Source: Kappaphycus alvarezii
Taxonomy: Eukaryota; Rhodophyta; Florideophyceae; Gigartinales; Solieriaceae
Length of the DNA: 64,000 bases
Direction of reading: 5' to 3'
NCBI GenBank assembly: GCA_002205965.3
Contig: NADL03000659.1
Span: 248,001 to 312,000 of the forward strand
In this document: positions 21,640-32,364 of the stretch, piece by piece
How the letters are laid out: every line of letters begins with the position of its first letter
Position numbering within the stretch: position 1 is the stretch's first letter
Notes under the pieces: generated by a model
Told to the model about the DNA's origin: nothing
The model's input: the letters and a program-made list of their open reading frames with translations, nothing else
Database searches by the model: none
Program-made: the position numbers and the translations under genes

Positions 21640-22420
21640 CATGTTACACGGCAGTTTTGTGGAGGATTACCTGTATGATGAGAGGTTCGGAAATGTGTAT
21701 CGTGTCATTGTCTCAGCGTTCAATGATGGTATGCTTTTGTTGTAATATGGCGAAGAGTCTGTCGATGGCCGTCTGCGATGGGGAGATGGGCAGTAAGTCG
21801 TCTGTACTGACCGCTGCGATGAGTGGTGCAGTGGCGTCAATTTTTGTGAGCAGGCACGGATCATTGTGGGATTGCTTGCATCTTTGCTTCGTTAGGTGCT
21901 GTACGAGTCCTTGGTGGTAGATGTGTGCGACACGGGGTGTTCCAAACAGGTTACGTAATAATATTCAGGAGTCTTGGGGGTGCTTCTCGGCGCCATTTCA
22001 TCGCGGTTTTTCTGGGTGTAGATTGTTCTTTTCTGGTGGTATGGCTCGTGAATGTATGCCGCCTTGTAGTCGAATTGGCCAATTAGCCATTTTTGGTGTT
22101 CCGCGAGGGCTGGGAGCATGCGGATTGTGTATTTCTCTGCCATTTATGTCGTGGTGTGTTTTTTGTCGTAGTTCAAATGCGGTTGCACACGATCGTCTCG
22201 GACGAATCATTGAGCCTTACGTTCGATCTGGGGGTCGGATTTGTGCTTGTAGCGGTAGGTCATCTTTAGTGGGATGACTTTGACTCCATTAGGTATGCGG
22301 TTGTTGTGGATCCATTTGAAAGTATTTTGGCTCTCTATGATATCCATTTCGGCGTTGTAGGCCTTTTTTAGTGTGGAATCTTGAAATTGGTGTGCATGTC
22401 TGGTCATCTGTGTCGCATCA
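21640..22420 (-). pseudogene. Copia reverse transcriptase remnant
   Basis: The minus-strand order is: a start block with LKKAYNAEMDIIESQNTFKW, IPNGVKVIPLKMTYRYKHKS (the Copia 'W-V-F-K-x-K' entry), then KWLIGQFDYKAAYIHEPYHQ (equivalent to the V-D-V-K-x-A-F-L-x-G block), then AAVSTDDLLPISPSQTAID, in which the active site Y-V-D-D has become S-T-D-D. At least three frame changes are needed. It is inactive. Confidence 0.75.
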
Positions 22421-22689
22421 GGTAGAAGTCTAGGTGTTGCGAGCAGTGCTGTTGTGGGTGGTGTGCCGGGTCTTGCTGAGGTTTATAAAAGGTGGAGGTC
22501 GATGGCCCGTACTTGGTTGTTAAGGTTGATAATGTGATCCCAGATGCGTATAAGGCTGTCATTCAGTTCTGTCAGGTAGCGGACAACTCTTGCCCTTGCT
22601 TCCAGTTTCGTTTTGGGTTTTTAGATTGGTACGTGGCTGGGTTCTCCAAAAGAGACAGGTTGGTTGGTGTGACTGCCGTTTGATGCCAT

Positions 22690-23160
22690 TGGGTGGAAGG
22701 TGCTTGGCCTGTAGCGGAGTGGGTGATTAAGTTGTAGGTTACGGCGGGTATGGCATACCCGCAGAATGTGAGAGGTAGGCGGACTGCTGAGATCGCGGCT
22801 TGTGCTGCGTTAATAAGAGCTCTTTTGATGCGTTCAGCTCTTGAATTTTCTTGTGGTTGGTATGCCGTTCACGTTTTCAGTGTGGTACTGTGGTTTGCAC
22901 AGAGGTTCATGACGGCGATGGAGGTAAATTCCTTGGCGCTCTCGACCCTTAGTACGCGTGGTGGGGCTCCATTCATTGCATTGATGAGGGCTAGCTTAAT
23001 TGGTGCGAGCTTGGCTATTTCTTGGCGTGTTTTCAGGAAGTGCACGCAGAGATATCTGCGTTCGGCATCGACGGATGTCAGGAAACGGACATTTGCACGT
23101 CTTTATTTTGGTTTAATGGAGCCAAAAGTGTCGTTGCTTGTGAATTCACTTACCCTGTAG
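22690..23160 (-). pseudogene. Copia integrase remnant
   Basis: The minus-strand reading includes RVESAKEFTSIAVMNLC (equivalent to the R-S-D-N-G-x-E-F block), AYQPQENSRAERIKRALI (equivalent to T-P-Q-Q-N-G-x-A-E-R-x-N-R-T-L) and AVRLPLTFCGYAIPAVTYN (equivalent to L-P-x-x-F-W-x-x-A). This is the catalytic half of a Copia DDE integrase. The upstream zinc-binding part is not visible. The protein-like open frame on the opposite strand here is an antisense shadow. Confidence 0.78.
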
Positions 23161-23485
23161 TGTTCAGTGTTCTTTTTGTGAGTGGCTTTGGTCATTTTGG
23201 CTTCTCGGCACAGTCCGCAGTGGATGGTGGATAGTAGTTGGTCGATTTGTTTAGAGAGTAGTGGTATAGTGCTATTTTTGGCTATTTGTTAGATTTTCCT
23301 GGGCGGAGTGTCGTTCAGTTTGAGGTGCTTTTCGTGGAACTGTTTCGCTTATCTCTAGTTGGGCTCAGGCTGAATGGCTTGGAGCTGGGGCCGAAGTGCA
23401 GCTGTCGAGCAGTGAAAGATTGTGATGAGTTGCTTGTTTGATCGCTGTAGTAGCGGTAATGCCCATAACAAGTGTGAACTTAGAT

Positions 23486-23574
23486 CCTTACCTCTGTTTA
23501 TTCCTATGGTAAGGCGCCATAGGCCTTGTGTATATACTTTTTTCTGGGGACATTCTGTCTTGGGTGCTTCGTCA
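23486..23574 (-). repeat. 5' LTR of short-LTR Copia element
   Basis: Aligns with 20662-20752. The shared words are 'ctctgtttattccta-ggtaa', 'gcgcc', 'tctg' and 'tgggtgcttcgtca'. At the 3' end of the LTR the CA terminus has decayed to GG. Immediately downstream on the element strand no standard initiator-Met primer-binding sequence is recognisable. Confidence 0.68.
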
Positions 23575-24275
23575 GCATCAACTCTGACCTGAATTACAGC
23601 AAATATTCCTTTTTTCGAGGATCCATTCCTTTCTCTCTCAAGAAATTTCGCTCAAATTTTAATTATTCATTCGTATTTGCAGTATTATGGTCACAAAGGA
23701 AACCATTTCTACAGATGAAAGTTCACTTCAATATTTTTAATGTCGGTAATATACCTATCTGGTTCGGAGGAAATCGAAATTCTTGCAGACGGTCACGTTC
23801 AGACAAAGCAGTTAGATCGAAGTACGTCGATGAACCTTGCTTTGAAGGTTGGACTTGTTTATGTTTGTATGTAGAGAGTGTTTTCCTCTGCGTTCATAAG
23901 AAGAGGTAGTCTTTCCTCTGCATTTCAAGCTATAGTATCGCAAAGAAGGTGCAAAATGGATTCCTTTGCTGCAACTTTTCCAAATGTGTTGTTCCACATC
24001 CTTTTCCGACGGTAGGGATAGGTTTTGATGTGGATGACTCACTTTGATGTATAATGGCAATGCTAGTACGAGCCTGCTCATAAACAAAAACGGTTGATGG
24101 GGATCCTTCCCGTTCCGAACTACGGATTCAGGAATAAAATATTCAGAAGCACAAACCTTCCAAAAAAGGGGAAGGGTTGGTTTCTTTCATATTTGAAAGA
24201 TGCGAGTGGCTGTATCCAATGATATTCTTTCAGGTAGCGGATTTTAGTACTGATATATACTCAGTAACCTTCTCC
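23575..24275. other. Spacer with a short dispersed similarity
   Basis: No gene was recognised. 24178-24222 resembles 41641-41690: both have '-ttggtt-ctttaatatttgaaag-tgc' with GGCTAT/GGCTGTATCCA following. This suggests a further dispersed repeat of unknown type. Confidence 0.3.
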
Positions 24276-24775
24276 GTCCTCGTGCTGAGTTTGGGGGGGA
24301 GAAAAAAGACAGAAGAAGAAAGAACTACTACCACCAATGCGTCATCGAAGAGTCCATGGTAAGCTGCAGGTGGTCGCCCTGAGCATTCTTTCCAATAGTA
24401 ATTTTTTTAGGCCCTTCCCTTTGACTTACCGTTTTACCCTTCCCGATCAACCACAGTGATTGTAAACTGTATCATGAAGGAGTTTACCAAGTGGAATCTA
24501 ACGAAAACCGGGATTGGATTGTCGTTAGACTCTAGAATTTCGTTAGACTTCGCTTGGTACACTCCTCCACGATACAGTATGCACTCACTGTGGTTGATCG
24601 GGAAGAGTCGAAGGGTAAGTGAACTGGAAGGGCCTAAAAATAAAATTTACTACTGCAAAGAATGCTCAGGGCGAACACCTGCAGCTTACCATGGACTCGT
24701 CGATGACGCAGTGGTGGTAGTAGTTCTTTCTTGTTCTGTCTTATTTCTCCCCCTTCAAACTCAGCACGAGGACGC
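24276..24775. repeat. Large inverted repeat (foldback), arms of about 235 bp
   Basis: The left arm 24276-24507 and right arm 24539-24775 are reverse complements over nearly their whole length, with a small number of substitutions and 1-4 base indels. The spacer is about 31 bases. The long shared blocks include 'gagtccatggtaagctgcag', 'gccctgagcattctttcc'-like and 'cccgatcaaccacagtga'. The transcript would form one long hairpin. No coding frame spans it. It could be a foldback/MITE-type element or a post-insertion inverted duplication. Confidence 0.85.
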
Positions 24776-25239
24776 TGGCTATTTAGGTGCACTTTCAAAC
24801 CAGCCCTGAGCGAAATTACAGAGTCAGAACTGAAACAGGGACACTTTTCTATGTACAGTATCACTCCCCGCTGTCGATTACATGGAAGTGCGACCGCGGT
24901 GACCTTTCTTAATAAGGTTGCTTGATAAATTGATAGCGTCTTTTCCCGCGCTACAATTCCCGCCTCCAATCAGATTTCGCTCGCGTGATCGGATTGCGCG
25001 CGCCAGATATGCGGTATTACTCAGCTAATGAAAGCATAAGAGCCAATACCTTGTCTTCAGAATACAATTTTTGCCCTGCCTCGTCCCCGACTCAACCAAC
25101 CACGTTATTATCACGCCACAACAACTCCGACCGCTCCAGCAGATTCAGCTCCCGCCCCCTCCCTCGAATACCCTCAAGCAAGCCCGATTGGCTGAGAATG
25201 CAGGCTAACACACCCTCCCCGACGTACTATACCAGAGAA

Positions 25240-26500
25240 GTATGACTCATGTGAAGACGTCGAATGCACGAAAGGTCGCTGGGGGATCGCGCAGAGGGTT
25301 TCAAGTCTGCACGGATAGCTCGCGCCTGTCACGGGTGATTCCGTTGTTCTGTCGCTCCTCTTTTTGGCCTTTTATCGTGAACCCGCCGCTACTTACCGCC
25401 GGGAACCCCGATATGTCTCACTGGCGCCTTCGGGAGGCGTAATGGGAGGAAACCTAGAGTACAGTCGTGTCGGTTCCAGTCGGGCGCGGGGAGGAAGTAA
25501 GCCTGGGATGCTTCGAGTATATCCCGGTTGGAGATGGCAATGGTGCAGGGGTACAAATTCAGGAGCCCGGAAATTGTGCGGATAGTTGGCTCAGTGCCAC
25601 AGCGCATGGGTTGGTAGTCGTCGGAAGGAAAGTCAGTGATAACAGCGGTGACGAGGGATCAGACGCATGGACCATTAATACGATGTGTGTTGTGGACTGT
25701 CGTGCGGTGGTATGGCGCACCCTCAAGGCCGGTGTGTGGTATGAACTCGCTGATGGGGTGCGCGAAAATTCAGGCTATTATCCCTTGGACCCGCACTCCT
25801 TGACGATGCCGATATTCGGGCAACTCAATTTGGCCTTTCAGACGTTTTCTCTTGGGTAAGAGAGAAGGAAGAGTGAGCGATGCACGGCCGGTCCAGTATG
25901 TAACATCCCGTCACCATGTTACAAATTTTGTGACCCTTCGGGTCATGTGCTTCAGGAGTCGATGCGCTTTTGCTAAGCGCATCCCGGAGTAGCCGTGATG
26001 ACTGTTGGGCCGGGCGTTCGAGAGGTTACCGAAGCCTTTTCTAGTTATCAGATGCGGGAAAAGAGTGCCCCATTTTGCGGCATGCAAGATTTGGACTGCG
26101 CATTGGTCAGTGTGGTGAGAGCGGTTTGGGTGTTGCGTGACGCGGCCCCGGCCGAGTTGGTAAGCGATATATTCACCACCTAAGGGTTGTACCTGCGCTC
26201 GGTGAAGCATTTAGCGCCCATGGTGATGGCTTGGGGTTCGGCATCCGAAGGGCATGTTTTTCATTCATGAGCACCGTGGTGGTGCCAGCTTCGCCGGTGT
26301 TGTGGAGTATGGCGATGGAGTGTGGCTGATGCGATTTGTGGGTGGTGTAGCGACGGTCGACCATGTAATTATTCACGATGCTAGTCATAGTATCATCTAC
26401 GACCCGGTGGAGCAGTATTCCTTTAGAACAACTGCTCCTATCATTCGCGTCTGCGCCGTTCGGGACGTGGCGGGTCTCTACATTGCCTATATCCTTTAGA
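25240..26500 (+). pseudogene. Unrecognised degraded gene, possibly peptidase-like
   Basis: Plus-strand frames with protein-like composition. 25467-25859 is 130 codons with no ATG start (SLGCFEYIPVGDGNGAG, NCADSWLSATAHGLVVVG, DCRAVVWRTLKAGVWYE). 25995-26183 continues the same frame after stops (FCGMQDLDCALVSVVRAVW). 26254-26499 is in another frame (VVEYGDGVWLMRFVGG, DHVIIHDASHSIIYDPVEQ). The order 'C-x-A-L ... H-V-I-I-H-D ... I-Y-D-P' resembles the Cys, His and Asp regions of papain-fold cysteine peptidases. This is inference from spacing only and no family was recognised. Stops and one frameshift show it is degraded. It may belong to a transposon. Confidence 0.35.
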
Positions 26501-28080
26501 TGTACTCAAACTAAAACTATAATAGCTTTCCTTGCAGACAAGATTGCAGCAGATTCAAGTCAATGTTCCACCTCGGATTAACCATTTCTAGGTTCGAATA
26601 TTGAGGTTTTCAGTTGCGACAACTGATCGCAGCATCGCTTGTAACATTCTTTTAGTAAGTACGTGGGATTCGACAAGTAACAAGCGAAGACTTGAATCCG
26701 GATTCAATTATTCGCGTGTTACAACATCGAAACCATAGTATGAAGTTTTTATGCAACTGATATCGCGCAAAGTCGTAGAGGTTGAAAATGAGAACGAATT
26801 CTACGACTGTACACACTTTACTTCGTTGGCGTTTATCGCTATAGCGAAGGAGCTTCTCGATCTGTTTCTCGGTAACGATTCACCGCCTTCTGCTGCCCCT
26901 GATGTAAAAGCAGCTCAAGGGATCACTTTAACGGGTCCGCTGACGTCATGGACCTTGTTCGCACCATGCTTTCTTCATCGTCAGCAATTCTTAGCACGGA
27001 GTTTTTTGTACGTCTTTTGTACGGACTAGCTACTCTCTACGAGACTCCCGACCTTTCGTTTGCCTTCGAGATCCCAGAAAAGTACTATGGAGTTTCGACG
27101 AATCTGGCTACGAATGAAGCGCCCTCTCTATCGATTGGGTAACCTCCTCTACAATTACGGGTCCAGAACAGCCATAAAGAATGCTAGGTTGGACATTATG
27201 GCCATTGTGACGTGCCATTGAGAAAGCATTGCCAGGACCTTTCCATAGGTCTCCATCGCCCTCACAGCGACATTCCGGGCGATTTTTTTTTTAGCACGGA
27301 ATAACAATTCGAGTGCCAGCCACCCAGGGTTCAAATAGGGATAGGCACGAGCCGGACTCTGGTCATGGTCGTAATAAAGGACTGATATCTTCTTTGCTTT
27401 GCGTATGTTGCAGCTCTGAGCGAGCTGCAAAAAAATATAGTGAAAAGTTCTAGAGTCCTTAACCGATAATCCTGTAAGGCAGTGCACAATACTATGAGAA
27501 ACTTTCTTCAGTTTAGTTTCTGTACCAATCTTTTCATTTCATTCAGTAAGTGTTGTACTGTCAACAAGGCATACAACATTTGGCAAAACATTTGGCCCCG
27601 AGAGCGATGTATAGTACTGTACTGTATATGGCCTGAAATTTGGATCGCAAGAGCCATGTACAGTACTGTTGCCTTATAAATTGTAGGCTCGATAAATGGC
27701 CGCGCACCATAGAACCAGGTTGGGGCCAATTATACCAAAGGGTCATTTATTGAAAGGTATGACAATGATACACTACTTCAAGATGAAATCTATAATCGTC
27801 CATTTAGCTTAACACGTCTTTTTCAAGCGTATTTCAGACTGTAGTCGTCTTAATTTCGGTAAGAAAGTGGTACCAACCGAGTCTGGGACATAAGTCACTT
27901 GCTTCAGCACACCCATTGCATTCAACTGATCACAGCAGCTGGGCATTTTGGTCTCAAACTCCTCCCCTTAATCCTCTGTGACATATTGTACCTTAGAAAA
28001 ATCGGGACCCCCGCATTGTCGTTAATGCAATCGTTTCGGCGGACGTTTGCCAGTCCCGGAGGGCCACTTAAATTAAATTC
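26501..28080. other. No recognised gene; contains a GTAC-palindrome patch
   Basis: Short protein-like frames at 26751-27029 and 26948-27142 (plus) and 27155-27487 (minus) match no known family. 27610-27668 carries 'tagtactgtactgta' and 'tgtacagtactg', members of the window-wide GTACTGTAC word set. Confidence 0.4.
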
Positions 28081-28084
28081 ACAA

Positions 28085-28225
28085 TGACCCCATTCTGAAA
28101 AGGCTTTAGCAATAACATTTCTGCCTACTTGTCTACTCTTTTTTTCTTCGGTGCAAAGGATTTTTTTCTGCTCTTGGTTGAGGGAAACATAATTTTTGTT
28201 GGAAGCCATTCTGTTCTGTGGAGGA
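28085..28225 (-). pseudogene. Possible CENP-B/pogo-type HTH remnant
   Basis: The minus-strand frame reads VSLNQEQKKILCTEEKKSRQ, then IAKAFSEWG and FNLSGPPGLANVRRN. 'L-x-x-E-Q-K-K-x-I-C', followed about 25 residues later by a W-x-x-x-x-F-x-L-S-x-x-x-x-x-x-V-x-R stretch, is the pattern of the N-terminal DNA-binding domain of pogo/Tigger transposases and CENP-B. The surroundings give no DDE domain. It may be an isolated N-terminal fragment. Confidence 0.33.
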
Positions 28226-28229
28226 CCTA

Positions 28230-29320
28230 GAACTACTCTGCCTTGGCTCGTAATGTTTTTATGTGCTGCCCACAAACTTTTTTGATGAATTTCTTGCTTA
28301 TAAGATGTGAAAATATCGGTGATGTCATTTGATATGGCGTATAAATACTGTACGGATGCAAATGAGAATACACAATATGTGAATTTTCCCGAACTGACGT
28401 CACCTAAATTCTTCCAATCTCTGGAGGTCCATGCACTAGACCGGCCAAATATAGAAATTTGGCCGATTGCTTATTTTTAGTTAAAATTACCCAATCCACC
28501 ATCTTCGTAGACGTATCCCACGGTCAATTACAGCGATCCGACAATTATTAAGATGTCATTTATCGAGCCCACACTGTACTCAGGCAAGACTCTGAGCACT
28601 TCAATTCCTGCTAGATCACGCACTCACCTTTGCAGGGAATCTTCTGCGGTACTTCTGTTACCACACTCTTGTGCGTAAATCAACACATATAAAGGCAAAT
28701 GGCTACGTCCTGACTCATCCGGAAGAACGAATGGCTGTAGGTGAATTACTACTTTACTCCATGCCAATGATCTTACCTCTCCATCAACTGAATTACTTCC
28801 CTTCCTTTTATTCCATTTCTTCTCTCCTCGTCTGCTTATAGCACGATGATCCTCTACCATTCTTTGTCAGTTCAATTAAACGAAACGTAGCAACTCATCG
28901 ATAGCCTGCATTTGCCGACAGGGTCGCCTCCTTACCATTGCGTACATCTATGCCTGCATCCTACACTCGAATTGATTCGAATTTTTTGCGCATTTCCTGC
29001 CTTGAGCGGTGGGGAAACAGATTCTTCAAGGCCAAGTATATCCTGCATTCATCCGACCTTTGCTCATATCTCCTAGAGTAATGCAGACAGTTATCAAATG
29101 CCACATATGGCGTTCATGTTACAGTACTGTGCATGGCTCTGGGCCACAAATTGCGAGCTCTGTGCTGTAAAATTGCATGGTAAGTACTGAAACGGGCGGA
29201 AAATATTGTGGGGGCTACTTTGTATCTTTATGCTAAGTTTTTAGTACTATCTAGAGAGTTTTGACATTTCTGAGTTGTCTATATAAAGAGAGGTAAAAAG
29301 TATTCGGGCCAGAACCGGAG
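28230..29320. other. No recognised gene
   Basis: An AT-rich to neutral stretch with only short frames. The 78-codon minus-strand frame at 28624-28860 matches nothing known and has no supporting context. Confidence 0.45.
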
Positions 29321-29324
29321 GCCT

Positions 29325-29455
29325 GACACCCCAGAACCCCGGTAAACCACCGCCCCAAAAATTCCCCGCATACCACCACACCCTAAAATACCCGGACCAC
29401 CACCACACTCCGAACACCCCGAACGCCACCACACTCCCACCACCACCACGTTGTC
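29325..29455. repeat. C-rich low-complexity repeat (ACC/CCACC type)
   Basis: Degenerate tandem array of 'accacca' and 'ccaccacac' words with 'ccccgaa' variants. It lies immediately upstream of the 267-codon open frame. It reads as G-rich on the minus strand. Confidence 0.7.
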
Positions 29456-30259
29456 TTGTCCTTTCTGCTCCCCCGGAGACAGTGGAGTTCTTTTTCTCCT
29501 TTCATTTACAGTGTGCATGCCGAAGTTCAAGGGTGCAATACCCATTATACTGCATGTGTCCCTTGTCTCTTTGGACTTTCGGTTCTTAGATCGAAGTTCA
29601 AGGGACAATACCCTAAGCTATCGCTGAACTTTAAAGCCTCCCTAGACCTTGAATTGGATGGTCGAAGTAATTCCAAAACCCTCAAGGACCCCACAAGACC
29701 CCGCCGGTACAGGATTCAACGTCTTCAAGAGGAAGTGGCAGAACTGGTCAACGGGTCGGCTGAAGGAACAAAGGAAGAGAGCAGCCATGGAAACTCGCCC
29801 ATCACGGACTATCCGAAGCATCCCCTCATCGATGACGAGGCAGAGGAGGGTTCCGAAGAATCTGGGTCCGAGTATAGCTCTATACGTACCTATTCTTCTT
29901 CGCAAGTCTGTGGTGGCTCTACACAGGTCCCACACAATCTAGAACACGTTTCTCGTCCTTTTCATCTCACTACGGCTCTCAAATCGTTTTCCGCCGGAAC
30001 TACCTCCCAAAACCAAGCCCAGATTGATCACGCTTGCGATACCGCCTACAAAGATGCAAGCGAACACGAGAGGAGGGAAAGTAGCAACGAGAGGAGGAAA
30101 CCCACGTTTTACTGTTGCAATTGTGAAATAGAGTTCATTGGCGCAGGTCAGAACGCAGTTTACGAGGCAGATCGGAGGTACAAGAGAGCAGAAGCAAGGC
30201 TGAAGGAAAATAAGAAACCTTCGCGGTTTAAGTCCTGTCACATCACCTTCACTCAGTAG
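29456..30259 (+). CDS. Hypothetical 267-residue protein
   Basis: An uninterrupted frame of 268 codons, long for this window. The first codon is a non-ATG (TTG-type) start, so the true start is unclear. A large part of the N-terminal third could be untranslated or joined to an upstream exon. The middle is acidic and Ser-rich (DDEAEEGSEESGSEYSS). The C-terminal part is highly charged with RR/ER runs, and FYCCNCEIEF supplies a C-x-x-C pair that could bind zinc with partners not obvious here. No transmembrane segment or signal peptide is seen. The family is not recognised. It could be a host gene or the first ORF of a retroelement. An A-rich stretch at 30.46-30.59 kb follows. Confidence 0.4.
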   Translation: MSFLLPRRQWSSFSPFIYSVHAEVQGCNTHYTACVPCLFGLSVLRSKFKGQYPKLSLNFKASLDLELDGRSNSKTLKDPTRPRRYRIQRLQEEVAELVNGSAEGTKEESSHGNSPITDYPKHPLIDDEAEEGSEESGSEYSSIRTYSSSQVCGGSTQVPHNLEHVSRPFHLTTALKSFSAGTTSQNQAQIDHACDTAYKDASEHERRESSNERRKPTFYCCNCEIEFIGAGQNAVYEADRRYKRAEARLKENKKPSRFKSCHITFTQ

Positions 30260-30459
30260 ATCGACCTGCGAACCCTTCTACGCAGCAACAAGCTCCGTAG
30301 GAAGCTTTCTTTCCTCGCCGAAAACCGTGGACATCAGAACATTTTTTACTAAGCGTCTGAGTATAGCGGGGAAAGTGGGGTGCTTTTCTGATTAGGGATG
30401 CAGGACGGCTATTTTTCGAGGACTAGGGGGCAGATCTGTGTATTAGAAAGTGAGTATAA

Positions 30460-30595
30460 CGTTTTCAGAATAGGTTAAAAAAGAAGCAAAAGAACTGAAA
30501 GGAGCAAAGAAAATAACAAATCAAAGAAAAACAGAACAAAAGAAAACAAAAAGAAAACAACTCAAAGCAAAAACATTAGAAATAAACAGGCCCTT
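30460..30595 (+). repeat. A-rich low-complexity tract
   Basis: About 130 bases built mainly from 'aaagaaaac', 'aaaaac' and 'caaag' words with almost no T. It could be a decayed poly(A) tail region of a retroposed sequence or simple low complexity. Confidence 0.5.
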
Positions 30596-30750
30596 CCAGT
30601 ACCGCACCACCCGGCACTCTTACTAAGCATGCCTGATTGCTGGTCTTGAGCTGGCGTCTTAGAGGAGGCTATCAGTAAACTCACTACTAACATCCGCTAC
30701 CTGACGGAATCCCCTTGGTCGCAGCCGTTCGTATCTTGCAAATATTGAAG

Positions 30751-30790
30751 AACCCAACCTCCCCCTCCCATAAGGGGGTAAATTGGGTTT
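30751..30790. other. Short hairpin
   Basis: 'aacccaa' pairs with 'ttgggtt', and inside it 'cccccт'-type C-run pairs with 'aggggg', leaving a loop of about 7 bases. It is isolated. It could be a structured 3' end or terminator-like element of a retroelement, but no function is shown. Confidence 0.45.
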
Positions 30791-31149
30791 TACTTGAATG
30801 GGTGATTGAGGTTTATACTGAAACGGATGACTGGTAGATTGGGGGTAACAGGGTGGAACTAGACATAACAGGGAAGAGGCCTAACTTGCGTAGGGACGGA
30901 GATACCATGAGAACAGAGGTTCTCTGGAACATACTAACTTGCACGTTGCGGCATTAAGACTCACTCAAGACCCCTTCCAGCAGACAACTGGCGTTATTCT
31001 GGACGGGCCTCGCCGCGTGACGAGCGAACAGTGTTTGCGTTGCGTGAGCAATCGGAACAGCCGCTCGTGCAGCAATGCCGGCCGCAACCCGTTTCGCAAA
31101 GTCCCGAGCAGCCGGGTGCCAGCCCCCCAATGTGGAAATTGGAGGGACA

Positions 31150-32364
31150 ATGAAGCGATGCCGAGGTAAATTGGGTTGGTTTACTGCGAGTAATGGAAAG
31201 GTTGGGTTCCTGGCTCGAAGAGCGGGGCTTGGTAGTAGTATTTGAACCACACCGAGAAGTGTCGGGTGCCAATTGCGGTCTTTAAGCCTGTTGGGGGAGG
31301 GCAATGGACCCATTCCTTGGCACCTGGAAGAGTAATTGAGGCCCTGAAGGCCTGTGTGCGGCAACTATCCACCTGAAGCTCCTCATATACTGCAGCATGG
31401 ACTGTGTCAGTCAGTGTCTTTTGCGATGGAGGGTTAGAGCAAAAACGACTGAATGGGAGCATGTCGACCGGGCGGCAAGATGAATTCCATTGAGTGAATG
31501 CCGTCTTGGCCTCCGCGTAAGTTGTCATGTCGGTCACTGCAGACGGCAGGCAGCGCTCCCCTAGCTTGTTTGTATGTGAGCTAGACGCGAGGAAGGCGGC
31601 TGCGGCGATGTCTTTGGCTGATGTAAGGCCGATTCCTAGTGTAGCCTTCTTGTCCTCAATTTGTTTGAGCGGGAGTTGTAACTCCCGAAAGACTGTACTT
31701 TCGAGGACGCCTCCTGCCAAAGTCCTCATTGACTGTTCCATCAGCTGGTCGAAGTAGGTGGCTCCTTCCATGGTGCACGATGGCGGCACGACCCGAAGGA
31801 GATAGCCCAACTTACATACCCCGAAGCAGTTTCGTAAAATCTGGAAGGAGGCCTGTGCATCCTGAAGTTCGGTGACGGCCTGCATAAAAGGTTCCAGAGA
31901 GTGCACGTGGTTGGTGAAGTAGTGCCTCATGAAATCATTTGAGCCGATAGGCGCATTCAGGACCGCAGTTCCCTCGCTGCAAACTTGTTGGATCTCCGGG
32001 GGTACGCGGCTGTGACGACCTCGTTTGGAGCCGTGGGCCACCATATTTTACACTTGGGAAGTGCCAGGTGTAGGGCGAGGCGCATTGCCTCGGGAGAGGA
32101 CAGAATTGCGATAGCTTTAAACAGAGAGACATGTTTGGCCACTATGTAGCTGTCATCATGATACCACAGCTGTAGGAATATCTCTTGGACCTCTTTGTCG
32201 CCCTTCGACAACGTCAGCATGTCTTGTATCTTCAGGGTTAGCCTATGGAGGACCATGTCGAATAGCAAGCCGCTGAGCGGGTCACCTTGCTGGACACCGA
32301 TCACACTACGTAATGTATCGAAACCGGGTCCATTGCCCTCCCACAACAGGCTCAAAGACCGCAA
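31150..32364 (-). pseudogene. Non-LTR retrotransposon reverse transcriptase (R2-type), truncated
   Basis: Minus-strand LINE remnant. 32364-31957 carries SVIGVQQGDPLSGLLFDMVL (the G-x-x-Q-G-D-P-L block) and LQLWYHDDSYIVAKH, the active site reading Y-H-D-D. After a frameshift near 32000, 32044-31181 carries AVLNAPIGSNDF, DAQASFQILRNCFG, KLGYLLRVVPPSCTMEG and LGIGLTSAKDIAAAAFLASS, the thumb and linker of this LINE class. It ends in a VHCPPPTGLKTAIGTRHFSV segment that is duplicated in inverted orientation at 32.3 kb. The fingers region N-terminal to GVQQGDP is replaced by that inverted junction. It is inactive. Confidence 0.82.

Larger units (their letters stand above)
20662..23574 (-). mobile_element. 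Copia retrotransposon with very short LTRs, internally deleted
   Basis: Paired LTRs of about 90 bp (20662-20752 and 23486-23574) bracket integrase, reverse transcriptase and RNase H remnants, in that order on the minus strand. That order is the Ty1/Copia arrangement. Only about 330 bp separate the 5' LTR from the integrase core, so Gag and protease are missing. An exact target-site duplication is not evident at the present ends (GCAGA on the left, GCATC on the right). Many stops and frameshifts are present. It is old and inactive. Confidence 0.75.

Noticed and set aside
22750..23160. 136-codon plus-strand open frame
   Set aside because: The opposite strand gives Copia integrase blocks in order, so this is the antisense shadow.
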